Assembly (NCBI GenBank): GCA_009699865.1
Contig: WLNJ01000009.1
Span: 1 to 61,340, forward strand
Origin: Actinomycetota bacterium
GTDB taxonomy: Bacteria > Actinomycetota > Thermoleophilia > Solirubrobacterales > Solirubrobacteraceae
Direction: 5' to 3'
Length of the DNA stretch: 61,340 nt
How positions within the stretch are numbered: position 1 is the stretch's first letter; each line of letters starts with the position of its first letter. Below are positions 1 through 7,942 of this stretch, piece after piece. The notes under the pieces were generated by a model. That model saw only the letters and a list, made by a program, of their open reading frames with translations, was not told where the DNA came from and ran no database searches. The position numbers and the translations under genes were made by a program.

Positions 1-546
1 CTCACCAGTGAGCAGCCGGTAGGCGACATCGTTGGAAGCTCGATGTTCAACGCTGACAGCAAGTCGAACCGCCTCCGTCTTCTCATAACTAGGCGCTGCC
101 CAGTCAAGGATGATGTCATCAGTTGCGGCCCAGATCATTCGGTGGCCGTCAGCAACCGTCGAGTGGACTGAGTTCGGCTCAGTCAGAAACAGCCAGGGCT
201 GATCCACAGTCTCAACAAGGTCAGCCCACCGTCCGATCAAAGCGGTGATGACCTCTCGCAGCTCAGCACTGTCGGCCGCAGGCCCCCGTCGGTAAACGGC
301 TGAGTACAGCCCCCTGAGCGTCACGAGGAACCCTGCGAACATCTCTGCAATCAGCGGCTCAACACCGCCGGGGCCAAAATACCGGCTGATCATCTGGCGG
401 CTAACCCCGGACTCCACTGCGATGTCCTCCAGAGTGGCCATTGGGTTATTGCCTAGGACCTTTGCCGCGGCCTGAAGAATCATCAGCTTTCGCGTCTCCG
501 GCGCATACCGCCGTTTGGCGCCATCCTCATGACCAGTATCTGACAT
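1..546 (-). CDS. TetR-family transcriptional regulator (C-terminus cut by window edge)
   Basis: The frame is open from an ATG at 546 to the window edge (182 codons), so the C-terminus is missing. Residues about 38-57 form a helix-turn-helix of TetR type: LEDIAVESGVSRQMISRYFG, followed by a ligand-binding-like helical region. TetR proteins are DNA-binding repressors whose C-terminal domain binds a small ligand; in acyl-CoA gene clusters the ligand is often an acyl-CoA. It lies 57 nt downstream of, and on the same strand as, the carboxyltransferase gene. A TAGGCT box 7 nt before the ATG suggests its own leaderless promoter. Control of the neighbouring acyl-CoA genes is an inference from position. 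Confidence 0.85.
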   Translation of the reverse strand, partial: MSDTGHEDGAKRRYAPETRKLMILQAAAKVLGNNPMATLEDIAVESGVSRQMISRYFGPGGVEPLIAEMFAGFLVTLRGLYSAVYRRGPAADSAELREVITALIGRWADLVETVDQPWLFLTEPNSVHSTVADGHRMIWAATDDIILDWAAPSYEKTEAVRLAVSVEHRASNDVAYRLLTGE

Positions 547-553
547 GCCGTCA

Positions 554-559
554 AGCCTA
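554..559 (-). promoter_or_regulatory. Candidate -10 box TAGGCT, leaderless start of the TetR gene
   Basis: TAGGCT on the minus strand, 7 nt before the ATG at 546. The same hexamer at similar spacing precedes three other genes in the first 5.7 kb. No clear -35 is visible. Confidence 0.45.
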
Positions 560-603
560 CCGTGCAACTTATGGTGAAAGAAGTGAGAACGCTGAGCGCT
601 ACG

Positions 604-2130
604 TCAGACGGGGCGCACGGGACCACGACGCGGCGCGCGCGCGCGCACCCTGCGTTCAGCCTGAGCAAACCGCACAACCAAGTCCGCACGTAGGTCATCT
701 GGCTCAACGATCGCGTCGATCACAAGCTCTGACGCCAGCCTAAGAAGGTCAATGTCTGCCGCGTACTCATCCCTAAGTTCAGCGGTCACACGCTCTCTCT
801 CCTCGGGATCTTCAATCGCCTGGAGCCTGTTCAAATGCACAGCGTTGACAGCAGCCTGAGGGCCCATCACCGCGATCGACGCGCCAGGTAGGGCGATCAC
901 GCCATCTGGTTCAAATGCCGGTCCGGCCATCGCGTAGAGCCCCGCGCCGTATGCCTTGCGTACGACAACTGAAATCTTTGGCACAGTGGCTTCACTCAAA
1001 GCGGAGATCATCTTCGCGCCATGGCGAATGATTCCCTCACGCTCAACCTTGGTTCCGATCATGAACCCGGGAACATCAGCGAGGAACAGAATCGGCAGGC
1101 CGAACGCGTTACACAGGCTGATGTGGCGGGCGGCCTTGTCGGCGGAATCCACAAACAGCACGCCCCCCTTGACCTTGGGTTGGTTGGCGACGATCCCGAT
1201 TGGCTTGCCGTTGAGGCGGGCGAAGCCAACGAGGAGTTCTTTTGCCCAGCGGGCGTGGATCTCGTGAAATGAGTCAGCGTCAATCACTGCCTCAAGCAGT
1301 TCACGCATGTCAAACGGCTGGTTCTCATCATCGGGAACAACACCATTCAGTGTCTTGCGCGAAGGCCCGACTGGCTCGGTCAGGGGGGCGGCGTCCTCCC
1401 ACGATGTCGGAAGATAGGAAAGGTGCCGTTTGGCTACTTCAATTCCCTCGGTGTCGTCCTTGACGAGCATGTGTCCACAGCCTGAGACACCGGTGTGCAT
1501 TTTGGCTCCACCCATTTCCTCAAGGGTGACTGTCTCGCCAATGACCATCTCCGCCATTCGCGGCGAGCCGAGGTACATGGACGCGTTGCCCTCACGCATG
1601 ATCACCACGTCACAGAAAGCTGGGATGTACGCGCCTCCAGCAGCGCTTGGCCCAAATAGGACGCAGACCTGTGGAACAACACCGGAGAGCTCCACCTGGT
1701 TGAAGAAGATTCGCCCAGCGCCACGGCGGCCCGGGAACATCTTCACCTGATCAGTAATGCGAGCCCCCGCTGAGTCAACGAGGTAGACGATCGGAATCCG
1801 CCGCTCCATCGCGCGCTCTTGGATACGGAGGATCTTCTCCACAGTCTTGGCGCCCCATGAGCCGGCCTTGACCGTTGGGTCGTTGGCCATAACGGCCACT
1901 GGGCGGCCGTCCACGGTGCCAACGCCGGTAACGACACCGTCAGCCCCAAGGCCATCCTCTTCCCAGTTGGCAAGGAGGGCTTCTTCCACAAACGAATCCT
2001 TGTCGAGCAGCAGTGAGACCCGTTCCCGGACGGGAAGTCGGCCCTGCTCAAGCGCCTTCTCGCGGTGCCGCTCAGGGCCGCCGGCAAGACTGCGTTCGAT
2101 CGCCTCGTTGACTGTGCTGTCGTCACTCAT
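604..2130 (-). CDS. Acyl-CoA carboxylase, carboxyltransferase (beta) subunit
   Basis: Transfers carboxyl from carboxybiotin to an acyl-CoA in the cytoplasm. The 508-residue protein has the two crotonase-like halves of the family: an N-terminal half with GPSAAGGAYIPAFCD and a C-terminal half with KVKGGVLFVDSADKAARH, DVPGFMIGT and RKAYGAGLYAM. This is the size and motif order of PccB/MccB proteins. HMG-CoA lyase and enoyl-CoA hydratase nearby favour methylcrotonyl-CoA or a related branched substrate, but propionyl-CoA is possible. No biotin carboxylase alpha subunit lies in the window. The start at 2130 (MSDDST) is preferred to an upstream in-frame start at 2151 because a TAGGCT box sits 8 nt before it. 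A GC-alternating run at 633-644 encodes the Arg/Ala-rich tail. Confidence 0.9.
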   Translation of the reverse strand: MSDDSTVNEAIERSLAGGPERHREKALEQGRLPVRERVSLLLDKDSFVEEALLANWEEDGLGADGVVTGVGTVDGRPVAVMANDPTVKAGSWGAKTVEKILRIQERAMERRIPIVYLVDSAGARITDQVKMFPGRRGAGRIFFNQVELSGVVPQVCVLFGPSAAGGAYIPAFCDVVIMREGNASMYLGSPRMAEMVIGETVTLEEMGGAKMHTGVSGCGHMLVKDDTEGIEVAKRHLSYLPTSWEDAAPLTEPVGPSRKTLNGVVPDDENQPFDMRELLEAVIDADSFHEIHARWAKELLVGFARLNGKPIGIVANQPKVKGGVLFVDSADKAARHISLCNAFGLPILFLADVPGFMIGTKVEREGIIRHGAKMISALSEATVPKISVVVRKAYGAGLYAMAGPAFEPDGVIALPGASIAVMGPQAAVNAVHLNRLQAIEDPEERERVTAELRDEYAADIDLLRLASELVIDAIVEPDDLRADLVVRFAQAERRVRARAPRRGPVRPV

Positions 2131-2138
2131 CACCGCGG

Positions 2139-2144
2139 AGCCTA
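2139..2144 (-). promoter_or_regulatory. Candidate -10 box TAGGCT, leaderless start of the carboxyltransferase
   Basis: TAGGCT on the minus strand, 8 nt before the ATG at 2130. It is back-to-back with the plus-strand box at 2175-2180. Confidence 0.5.
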
Positions 2145-2174
2145 ACCGCACCCCGCAAATGGCCGATGCGGCGG

Positions 2175-2180
2175 TAGGCT
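2175..2180 (+). promoter_or_regulatory. Candidate -10 box TAGGCT, leaderless start of the enoyl-CoA hydratase
   Basis: TAGGCT, 8 nt before the ATG at 2189. Together with the minus-strand box at 2139-2144 it forms a divergent promoter pair in a 58-nt intergenic region. Confidence 0.5.
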
Positions 2181-2188
2181 GCGGCCAT

Positions 2189-2968
2189 ATGAGCCATATT
2201 CGAATTGAGGACCGTGACTCGGTCCGTCACCTGATCTTTGACCGTGCCGACAAGCGCAACGCCATGAACTCTGAGTTCATAGTTGACCTCGACACAGCCC
2301 TACTGGACACACAGAACGATCCAGCCATCCGCTGCGTCGTGATCCGCGGCGACGGGCCAATGTTCTCGGCTGGGATTGACACGTCGAGCCTGAGTGACTT
2401 CTCCGGCGGACTGGCAAAGCTGCGCCCCACCCGCGAAGCAATGATCCGCGCCTTCAATCGCTGCGAGGAGATGACCAAGCCGGTGATCGCTCAAGTCCAC
2501 GGGGCAGCAATCGGAATGGCAATGGAATTGACCCTCGCGTGCGACATGCGTGTCACAGCTGATGATGCTGTCTGGAGCCTGCCAGAGACCCGGATCGGCT
2601 TGATCCCGGACGTCGGTGGGTCCTCGCGCCTTCCCGCAATCGTCGGGTTAGGACGCGCTAAGGAGTTGATCATGACCGGCAAGTTCATCGCTGGCGACGA
2701 GGCCGAGCGGATCGGCCTGGCAAACAGGTCTGTTCCCGCAGGCCAGTTGGACGAAGCAGTCCAGACACTTGTGGATGAACTCTTGGGATGCGCTCCGATC
2801 GCCGTCGGGCTTGCCAAGCGAGTCCTTGACTCCGTTGCACGGCCAAACCTGTCGCAGAACCTTGAGCTCGAGGTCACAGCGCAAACTGTCTGCGCTGCCA
2901 CAGAAGATTTCGTGGAAGGCGCCAGCGCTGTTAGCGAGCGCCGCCAGCCCAACTTCAAGGGTTCCTGA
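2189..2968 (+). CDS. Enoyl-CoA hydratase/isomerase (crotonase) family protein
   Basis: 259 residues, normal crotonase length. Crotonases add water to, or isomerise, enoyl-CoA thioesters in beta-oxidation-type pathways. The oxyanion-hole region (MFSAGIDTSSL) is present, as are both Glu positions used for hydration: one in GMAMELTLACD and one in LPETRIGLIPDVGG. The ATG at 2189 follows a TAGGCT box by 8 nt. The open frame extends upstream but only antisense to the carboxyltransferase. The stop overlaps the next start (TGATG at 2966-2970), so the two genes are probably translationally coupled. The exact substrate cannot be read from sequence. Confidence 0.88.
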   Translation: MSHIRIEDRDSVRHLIFDRADKRNAMNSEFIVDLDTALLDTQNDPAIRCVVIRGDGPMFSAGIDTSSLSDFSGGLAKLRPTREAMIRAFNRCEEMTKPVIAQVHGAAIGMAMELTLACDMRVTADDAVWSLPETRIGLIPDVGGSSRLPAIVGLGRAKELIMTGKFIAGDEAERIGLANRSVPAGQLDEAVQTLVDELLGCAPIAVGLAKRVLDSVARPNLSQNLELEVTAQTVCAATEDFVEGASAVSERRQPNFKGS

Positions 2969-3975
2969 TGCGCGTAGTCGTAATCCCGGGCAACGGTGGC
3001 CCGGAGGTTCTAACCGTCGAGAACCGACCCGACCCCACCCCGGGACCGGGAGAGGTCCTGATTGGCGTCGCTGCTGCCGGCGTGAACTTCGCTGACACGA
3101 TGGCGCGCGCCGGTCTGTACGAGGACGCTCCGGACCTGCCAGCGATTGTCGGCTATGAGGTTGCCGGAACAGTGCTTGACCACGGAGCTGGAGTGGACCC
3201 CGCAACCCTTCCGCTCGGAATGCGCGTAATGGCAGGCACGCGATTCGGTGGCTACGCCGAGAAGGTCTGCGTTCCAGTTGCGGATGCCCTCCCACTCCCC
3301 GACCGTTTCAGCTTCGAGCAAGGCGCCGCCTTCCCAGTCAACTACGGCACGGCATGGGCTGGACTGCTCGGGTACGGGTCACTGCGCGCTGGAGAGAAGG
3401 TCTTGATCCACGCAGCGGCTGGTGGAGTTGGTATTGCGGCAACACAGATAGCCAAACGGACTGGCGCTGAGATCTGGGGGACTTCCTCGCCAAGCAAGCA
3501 CAAGGCCATCAAAGCCCAAGGAGTTGACCACGCTGTTGATTACACCCAGAAGGGATGGGAGAAGAGCCTTCCCAAAATGGACCTCGTGATGGACGCAATC
3601 GGCGGCGAATCACTCAAGCGGAGCTACAACCTCTTACGACCAGGTGGCCGCGTGGTTGCCTTCGGCGCATCGATCGTTCTACCCGGCGACCGCAAGCGGC
3701 TCTCCGCTGCGATCCCCCAAGCCTTGAGGATGATCCGAGGCTTCAACCTGATGGACCAGATGGGTGACTCCAAGGCCGTCATTGGCCTCAACATGCTCCG
3801 CCTCTGGGACGACCGTGGCAGTCTCGAGCCGTGGATCACGCCCCTGATGGAGATGATCGACGACGGAACAATCAACCCCGTCGTCTCAGACACCGTTCCG
3901 TTTGACAATGCTCCCGAAGCTCACCGCATCATCGCCGAGCGCAGGAACATTGGCAAAGTAGTTCTAGTTCCCTGA
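2968..3975 (+). CDS. Zinc-less medium-chain reductase, NADPH:quinone oxidoreductase type
   Basis: 335-residue medium-chain dehydrogenase/reductase. It has an N-terminal GroES-like domain (VNFADTMARAGLY, GYEVAGTV) and a Rossmann domain with HAAAGGVGIAATQIAK. The structural-zinc cysteine cluster of alcohol dehydrogenases is missing, as in quinone oxidoreductases and enoyl reductases, which use NADPH to reduce quinones or activated double bonds. It is coupled to the enoyl-CoA hydratase by a TGATG overlap, so reduction or detoxification of an enoyl/enone intermediate is plausible. The gene ends inside a palindrome shared with the convergent HMG-CoA lyase gene. Confidence 0.85.
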   Translation: MRVVVIPGNGGPEVLTVENRPDPTPGPGEVLIGVAAAGVNFADTMARAGLYEDAPDLPAIVGYEVAGTVLDHGAGVDPATLPLGMRVMAGTRFGGYAEKVCVPVADALPLPDRFSFEQGAAFPVNYGTAWAGLLGYGSLRAGEKVLIHAAAGGVGIAATQIAKRTGAEIWGTSSPSKHKAIKAQGVDHAVDYTQKGWEKSLPKMDLVMDAIGGESLKRSYNLLRPGGRVVAFGASIVLPGDRKRLSAAIPQALRMIRGFNLMDQMGDSKAVIGLNMLRLWDDRGSLEPWITPLMEMIDDGTINPVVSDTVPFDNAPEAHRIIAERRNIGKVVLVP

Positions 3976-3988
3976 CCAGCTGGTCAGG
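3971..3988. terminator. 18-bp perfect palindrome carrying both convergent stop codons
   Basis: CCTGACCAGCTGGTCAGG is perfectly self-complementary. The plus-strand TGA (3973-3975) and the minus-strand TGA (3984-3986) sit at symmetric positions in its arms. It is a candidate bidirectional transcription end between convergent genes. No U-run follows on either strand. Confidence 0.4.
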
Positions 3989-4904
3989 ACCCAGGCGACC
4001 AGTCCACCGGACCGGCCACGAGCGTGTGGCTGCCTAGTGGCCTACCGAGCAAGTCGCTGACCCGCGCAACGGTTCCCAGCAGTGTTTTCAGGTCAACCCC
4101 GGTCCCGACGCCCATCTCCTCAAACATTGAGACGAGGTCCTCTGTCGCAACATTGCCTGTGGCACCAGCTGGCACAGGGCAGCCGCCAAGCTCACCAAAG
4201 CTTGACTCAAACGAGGTAACACCAGCCTGCAAAGCGGCGACGGCATTGGCAAGCCCTTGCCCGCGCGTGTTGTGGAAGTGCGCGGTCAGCTGGATGCCTG
4301 GAAGAACCTCGCGGGCAAGCTCAAAGAACTCCCTCACCCCAACTGGGTTAGCCATCCCCGTTGTATCCCCGAATCCAATCTCGTCAGCCCCCGCGTCAGC
4401 AAGCCGCGCGGCAAGCTCCATTACCCGCTCCGGCGCAATCCGCCCCTCGTAAGGACAGCCGAAGGAGGTTGAGATAACTGCCTCACGCCGCAGATCTTGG
4501 GCACCAGCCATTGCCAAGACATCAGCAACTCCGGCAAGTGATTCATCCACAGAGCGGTTGACGTTCTTGAGGTTGTGGGTTTCAGAGGCCGAAAGGAAAA
4601 CGTTGACCTCATCAAATTTGTCCCGGCTGTCGAGCGCCCGCTCCAAGCCCTTCAGGTTTGGGATCAGAACTGAGGCCGATACGCCCTCCGGAAGATCTAT
4701 CCCCGCGAGGACCTCGTTGGCATCAGCCAGCTGAGGAATCACGTCGGCCCTGACAAAGCTTGTTACCTCAATCCGCTTGAGCCCTGTCCGCGCGAGCGCG
4801 TTAATCAGCTCAATCTTGTCTGCCGTTGAGATTACCTCCGGCTCGTTCTGGAAGCCGTCCCTTGGACCGACCTCGCGGATGCTGACCAAGTTGGGGAGAG
4901 ACAT
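3984..4904 (-). CDS. Hydroxymethylglutaryl-CoA lyase family protein
   Basis: 306-residue TIM-barrel protein of the DRE-TIM (HMGL-like) family. HMG-CoA lyase cleaves HMG-CoA to acetoacetate and acetyl-CoA, the last step of leucine breakdown. The N-terminal signature is EVGPRDGFQNEP (RDG metal/substrate motif). Metal-ligand histidines occur in TAHFHNTRGQG, and a conserved Cys/Gly loop in GELGGCPVPAGATGN. The length fits. It lies 8 nt downstream of the SDR gene in the same direction with a GAGGGG ribosome site, so the two form an operon. With the carboxyltransferase and crotonase nearby, a leucine/isovalerate-type catabolic role is likely but not proven. Confidence 0.9.
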   Translation of the reverse strand: MSLPNLVSIREVGPRDGFQNEPEVISTADKIELINALARTGLKRIEVTSFVRADVIPQLADANEVLAGIDLPEGVSASVLIPNLKGLERALDSRDKFDEVNVFLSASETHNLKNVNRSVDESLAGVADVLAMAGAQDLRREAVISTSFGCPYEGRIAPERVMELAARLADAGADEIGFGDTTGMANPVGVREFFELAREVLPGIQLTAHFHNTRGQGLANAVAALQAGVTSFESSFGELGGCPVPAGATGNVATEDLVSMFEEMGVGTGVDLKTLLGTVARVSDLLGRPLGSHTLVAGPVDWSPGS

Positions 4905-4912
4905 CTGACCCC

Positions 4913-5665
4913 TCAGGACATCGTGATGCCGCCGCTGACATTCAGCGTCTGGCCGGTAATGAATGAAGCTTCGTCACTCGCAAGGAATGCGATTGTGCTG
5001 GAGACCTCGTCAACCTCACCGGCACGACCCATCACGGTCGAGTCGATCATTCCCTGCTTCATCCGAACGCCCATGTCGCCGTAGATCTCCGCAGCAGCAT
5101 TCAGCAGTGGGGTTTCGATCGGACCGGGAGCCACCGCGTTGCAGCGAACTCCGTACCGGGCACCTTCACGGGCGATCGCGCGGGTGAAGCCAATAACGCC
5201 AGCTTTGGCAGCGCTGTAGACAGCATTGCCTGGTGACCCTGCCCTGCCGGCCTCGCTGGCCACGTTGATGATCGAACCGGTGCCACGCTCCTGCATGGAA
5301 CCGAGAATGGCGTGGGTGAAAGTGAATGTTCCGATCAGGTTGATCCCAAGAACAACATCCCAAACCTCAGGCGTGCTGTTGATGAAGTAACCGGGGAGGT
5401 CTGTGCCCGCGTTGTTGACGAGGACATCGATCGGCCCAAGCTCGGCCACGACGAGCGCGACGGCTGCGTTCGTTGCCTCTGGATCCGACACATCTGCCTG
5501 CACGGCGAAGGCACCAAGGTCAGCTGCAACCTCGTTGGCCTTGTCCATGTTGACGTCAACAATTGCGACTCGCGCACCCTCAGCGGCAAGTCGGGCAGCT
5601 GTCGCAGCGCCAATGCCAGAGGCGCCGCCGGTGATCAGAGCTGTCTTTCCTTCGAATCTATTCAT
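4913..5665 (-). CDS. Short-chain dehydrogenase/reductase (FabG/3-hydroxyacyl-CoA dehydrogenase-like)
   Basis: Classical SDR of 250 residues. It has the NAD(P)-binding GGASGIGAA near residues 13-21, an NNAG motif near residue 87, a catalytic YSAAK, and the C-terminal loop ITGQTLNVSGG. Such enzymes oxidise hydroxyacyl-CoA or reduce ketoacyl substrates. The first ATG (5665) is taken as the start: a TAGGCT box ends 6 nt upstream, and an in-frame TTG at 5671 would lie too close to that box. It is co-directional with the HMG-CoA lyase gene and divergent from the F420 oxidoreductase, with only 24 nt between the two start codons. Confidence 0.88.
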   Translation of the reverse strand: MNRFEGKTALITGGASGIGAATAARLAAEGARVAIVDVNMDKANEVAADLGAFAVQADVSDPEATNAAVALVVAELGPIDVLVNNAGTDLPGYFINSTPEVWDVVLGINLIGTFTFTHAILGSMQERGTGSIINVASEAGRAGSPGNAVYSAAKAGVIGFTRAIAREGARYGVRCNAVAPGPIETPLLNAAAEIYGDMGVRMKQGMIDSTVMGRAGEVDEVSSTIAFLASDEASFITGQTLNVSGGITMS

Positions 5666-5671
5666 TGGCAA

Positions 5672-5677
5672 AGCCTA
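5672..5677 (-). promoter_or_regulatory. Candidate -10 box TAGGCT for the SDR gene
   Basis: Minus-strand TAGGCT 6 nt before the ATG at 5665. It overlaps by 2 bp the plus-strand TATACT box at 5676-5681. Confidence 0.5.
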
Positions 5678-5681
5678 TACT
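5676..5681 (+). promoter_or_regulatory. Candidate -10 box TATACT for the F420 oxidoreductase gene
   Basis: TATACT lies 8 nt before the GTG at 5690, consistent with a leaderless transcript starting at or next to the start codon. Confidence 0.55.
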
Positions 5682-5689
5682 GCGACGCC

Positions 5690-6358
5690 GTGGCTGACGC
5701 GATCGCAATCATTGGTGGAACTGGCGCTCTAGGGAGAGGCCTTGCAGCCCGCTTGGCTCTTGCTGGACGCGACGTCGTGATCGGCTCGCGTGATGCCTCT
5801 CGCGCAGCTGAGGTTGCCTCAAGCATCACAGGCGAAGGCACTGTCACTGGTCTCTCTAATGCTGATGCGGCCGCAGCGGGCAACATCGTTTTTGTGTGCG
5901 TTCCGTTCTCCTCACAGGCCCCCACACTCAAAGAGATCAAGGGCTCGCTTTCAGAAGGGACAATCCTTGTTGACGCGACAGTTCCGCTCGCTACCAATGT
6001 TGGTGGTCCCCCCACTAGAACGCTCGGGGTCTGGCAGGGCTCTGCAGCACAGCAGGCCGAGAGCCTTGTCCCAGCCGGCGTGACCGTCGTCGCCGGGCTC
6101 CACACGGTTAGCGCCGACCTCTTGGGCGACCTTGAGCATGACCTTGACGAGGACACCCTCCTCTGCTCCAATGACCGCGACGCAATCGCCAAGGTGGCGG
6201 AGATCCTCAACCTTGTTCCAGGTCTGCGTTCCATCGACGCTGGACGGCTAGAACTCGCCAAGGTCACTGAACAGATGACCGCCCTGATGATCTCCATCAA
6301 CATCCGCCATAAGGCGAGGACGGGCGTTCGTGTCACAGGACTCAACCCCGACGCCTGA
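5690..6358 (+). CDS. npdG: NADPH:coenzyme F420 oxidoreductase (NpdG/Fno type)
   Basis: Transfers hydride between NADPH and F420 in the cytoplasm, supplying reduced F420. The 222-residue protein begins with a Rossmann motif IAIIGGTGALGRGLA and has the NADP-phosphate-binding GSRDASRA typical of F420-dependent NADP oxidoreductases. It continues with VFVCVPF and VDATVPL segments and a C-terminal substrate domain (MTALMISINIRHKARTGVRVTG). GTG at 5690 gives the usual family length and follows a TATACT box by 8 nt; the longer upstream frame is antisense to the SDR gene. The 3' end overlaps cofD by 29 nt. It is the first gene of a plus-strand F420 operon. Confidence 0.88.
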   Translation: MADAIAIIGGTGALGRGLAARLALAGRDVVIGSRDASRAAEVASSITGEGTVTGLSNADAAAAGNIVFVCVPFSSQAPTLKEIKGSLSEGTILVDATVPLATNVGGPPTRTLGVWQGSAAQQAESLVPAGVTVVAGLHTVSADLLGDLEHDLDEDTLLCSNDRDAIAKVAEILNLVPGLRSIDAGRLELAKVTEQMTALMISINIRHKARTGVRVTGLNPDA

Positions 6359-7280
6359 CGCGCCTAGCAGCGTCGTCGTTCTTGCCGGGGGCACCGGTGG
6401 GGCCAAGCTCGCCAGTGGCTTTGCTGGCCTTCCAGATGTCCGCCTTAGTGTCATTGCCAACACTGGTGATGACGTCACCGTCTACGGCGCCCGTGTGTGC
6501 CCCGACCCGGACCTGATCATCTTCCACCTCGCTGGTCGCATCAACGACCGTGGCTGGGGACTTGACGGGGACACATTCCACGCAATGGCCCAGTTGGGCG
6601 AACTCGATGCCGATAACTGGTTCCAGCTCGGCGATAAGGATCTCGCTATTGGCATAGATCGCGCCGAGCGGCTGGCCGCTGGGCAGACCCTTACTCAAGC
6701 TACCGCCGCTCTTGCTGAGTCATTCGGCGTTTCGGCAGCAGTACTACCAATGTGTGATGAACCGGTGGCAACTCATGTTGTTGTTGGTGGAGTACCCCGC
6801 CCATTTCAGGAGTTCATGATTGTCGACCAAGCAAGAGGACCTGTGGAGGCAGTCGTCTTGGAGGGAATCACCGCTGCCAAGCCAACCGCAGAGGTTTTGT
6901 CAGCCATTGCGTCTGCGGATGTGATCGTGATTGGCCCTTCCAACCCGGCCATCTCAATTGGTCCAATTCTGGCTGTCCCGGGCATGAGCCAAGCAATCCA
7001 GACCGCGAGCGCACCAGTGGTGGCTGTCAGCCCCCTTGTCCACGGCAGTGCCATCAAGGGCCCAACGGAGGAGTTCCTCCGTGCTGCCGGGGTCGAACAG
7101 TCCGCTGCGGGCATCGCCCAGCACTACGCAGCATTGATCAACGGACTCGTAGCCGATCAGGATGTCACTGCCACCCCAACCCTCCTCACAGACCTTCTGA
7201 TGGACGGAGAGGAAGGTCGCCGCCGGCTCGCAGCAGAGACACTTGCCTTCGCGATGACGCTTGAGGTAAACGGGCAGTGA
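6330..7280 (+). CDS. cofD: 2-phospho-L-lactate transferase (CofD/FbiA)
   Basis: Joins the lactyl/enolpyruvyl phosphate moiety from its GDP-activated donor to the deazaflavin FO, giving (dehydro)F420-0. The 316-residue protein has the CofD nucleotide-binding start VVLAGGTGGAKLASGF, then IANTGDDVTVYGARVCPDPD and GPSNPAISIGPILA, all characteristic of CofD/FbiA. The GTG at 6330 is used although it overlaps the oxidoreductase by 29 nt, because no other start codon lies before the glycine-rich loop. Its stop overlaps the cofC start (GTGA at 7277-7280). Confidence 0.95.
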   Translation: MSQDSTPTPDAPSSVVVLAGGTGGAKLASGFAGLPDVRLSVIANTGDDVTVYGARVCPDPDLIIFHLAGRINDRGWGLDGDTFHAMAQLGELDADNWFQLGDKDLAIGIDRAERLAAGQTLTQATAALAESFGVSAAVLPMCDEPVATHVVVGGVPRPFQEFMIVDQARGPVEAVVLEGITAAKPTAEVLSAIASADVIVIGPSNPAISIGPILAVPGMSQAIQTASAPVVAVSPLVHGSAIKGPTEEFLRAAGVEQSAAGIAQHYAALINGLVADQDVTATPTLLTDLLMDGEEGRRRLAAETLAFAMTLEVNGQ

Positions 7281-7942
7281 CCACCTTCGCGATCCTGCCG
7301 ATGAAGTCCCCCGAGGTAGGAAAGTCCCGTCTCTACGGAGAGATCCCGGACGCGCAGCGCCGAGCCCTAGCTGCGGCGATGTTTGCTGATGTTCTAGTAG
7401 CCCTAGGTCGCTGCAGTGCCATCGAGATGATCGTTGTCGTGTCTGGTGATCCAGACACAGCACGCATGGCCGCCCACCACGGGGCAGAGTGGCTCGACGA
7501 CGGTGGAGCCCAAAGCCATAGCGCCGCTGCTTCAGTTGGCGTTGCCCACGCCGTGGCAAACGGAGCAGCAAGAGCCTTCCTTGTCCCCGGGGACTGCCCA
7601 GCCCTTGATCCGGTCGAGGTGGACGCGTTCCTACTCGAACACAGATCACCCGCTGGCCTAGTTGTCATTCCTGATCGACATGGCACGGGAACCAACGCGC
7701 TCCTGCTCCGCCCCCCTGATGCGATCACTCCAGCATTTGGCCCTGGGTCACACCAGCGCCACCTCGACCTGGCCGCCGACGCCTCGGTTGCGAGCAAGAC
7801 CGTCTCAATCAGCAGTCTTGCGTTGGACATTGACACCGCAGAGGACCTAGTTGCCATGCGCGACCACCTCCGCGGGTTCCACGGCGGAGCGGCCCACACC
7901 CGTGGTCTCCTCACACAGATGGCGCAGGTCACCGTTGACTGA
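7277..7942 (+). CDS. cofC: 2-phospho-L-lactate / PEP guanylyltransferase (CofC/FbiD)
   Basis: Activates 2-phospho-L-lactate, or phosphoenolpyruvate in actinobacterial enzymes, with GTP to make the CofD donor. The 221-residue nucleotidyltransferase fold shows the N-terminal MKSPEVGKSRL nucleotide loop, VPGDCPALDPVEVDAFL around the metal-binding Asp, and VVIPDRHGTGTNALLLRPPDAI, all hallmarks of CofC. GTG start in a 4-nt overlap with cofD. The 3' end overlaps the cofE start by 8 nt. Confidence 0.93.
   Translation: MTTFAILPMKSPEVGKSRLYGEIPDAQRRALAAAMFADVLVALGRCSAIEMIVVVSGDPDTARMAAHHGAEWLDDGGAQSHSAAASVGVAHAVANGAARAFLVPGDCPALDPVEVDAFLLEHRSPAGLVVIPDRHGTGTNALLLRPPDAITPAFGPGSHQRHLDLAADASVASKTVSISSLALDIDTAEDLVAMRDHLRGFHGGAAHTRGLLTQMAQVTVD

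Noticed and set aside
633-644. Alternating GC run that could look like a Z-DNA or repeat element
   Set aside because: It encodes the Arg/Ala-rich tail of the carboxyltransferase; no second copy or symmetry beyond the dinucleotide run.
441-743. Plus-strand open frame across the TetR start and carboxyltransferase end
   Set aside because: Antisense to two clear genes, composition low-complexity Arg/Ala, no ribosome site.
5671-5671. Upstream TTG start for the SDR gene
   Set aside because: It touches the TAGGCT box at 5672-5677 and would lie before the likely mRNA start; the ATG at 5665 fits family length.
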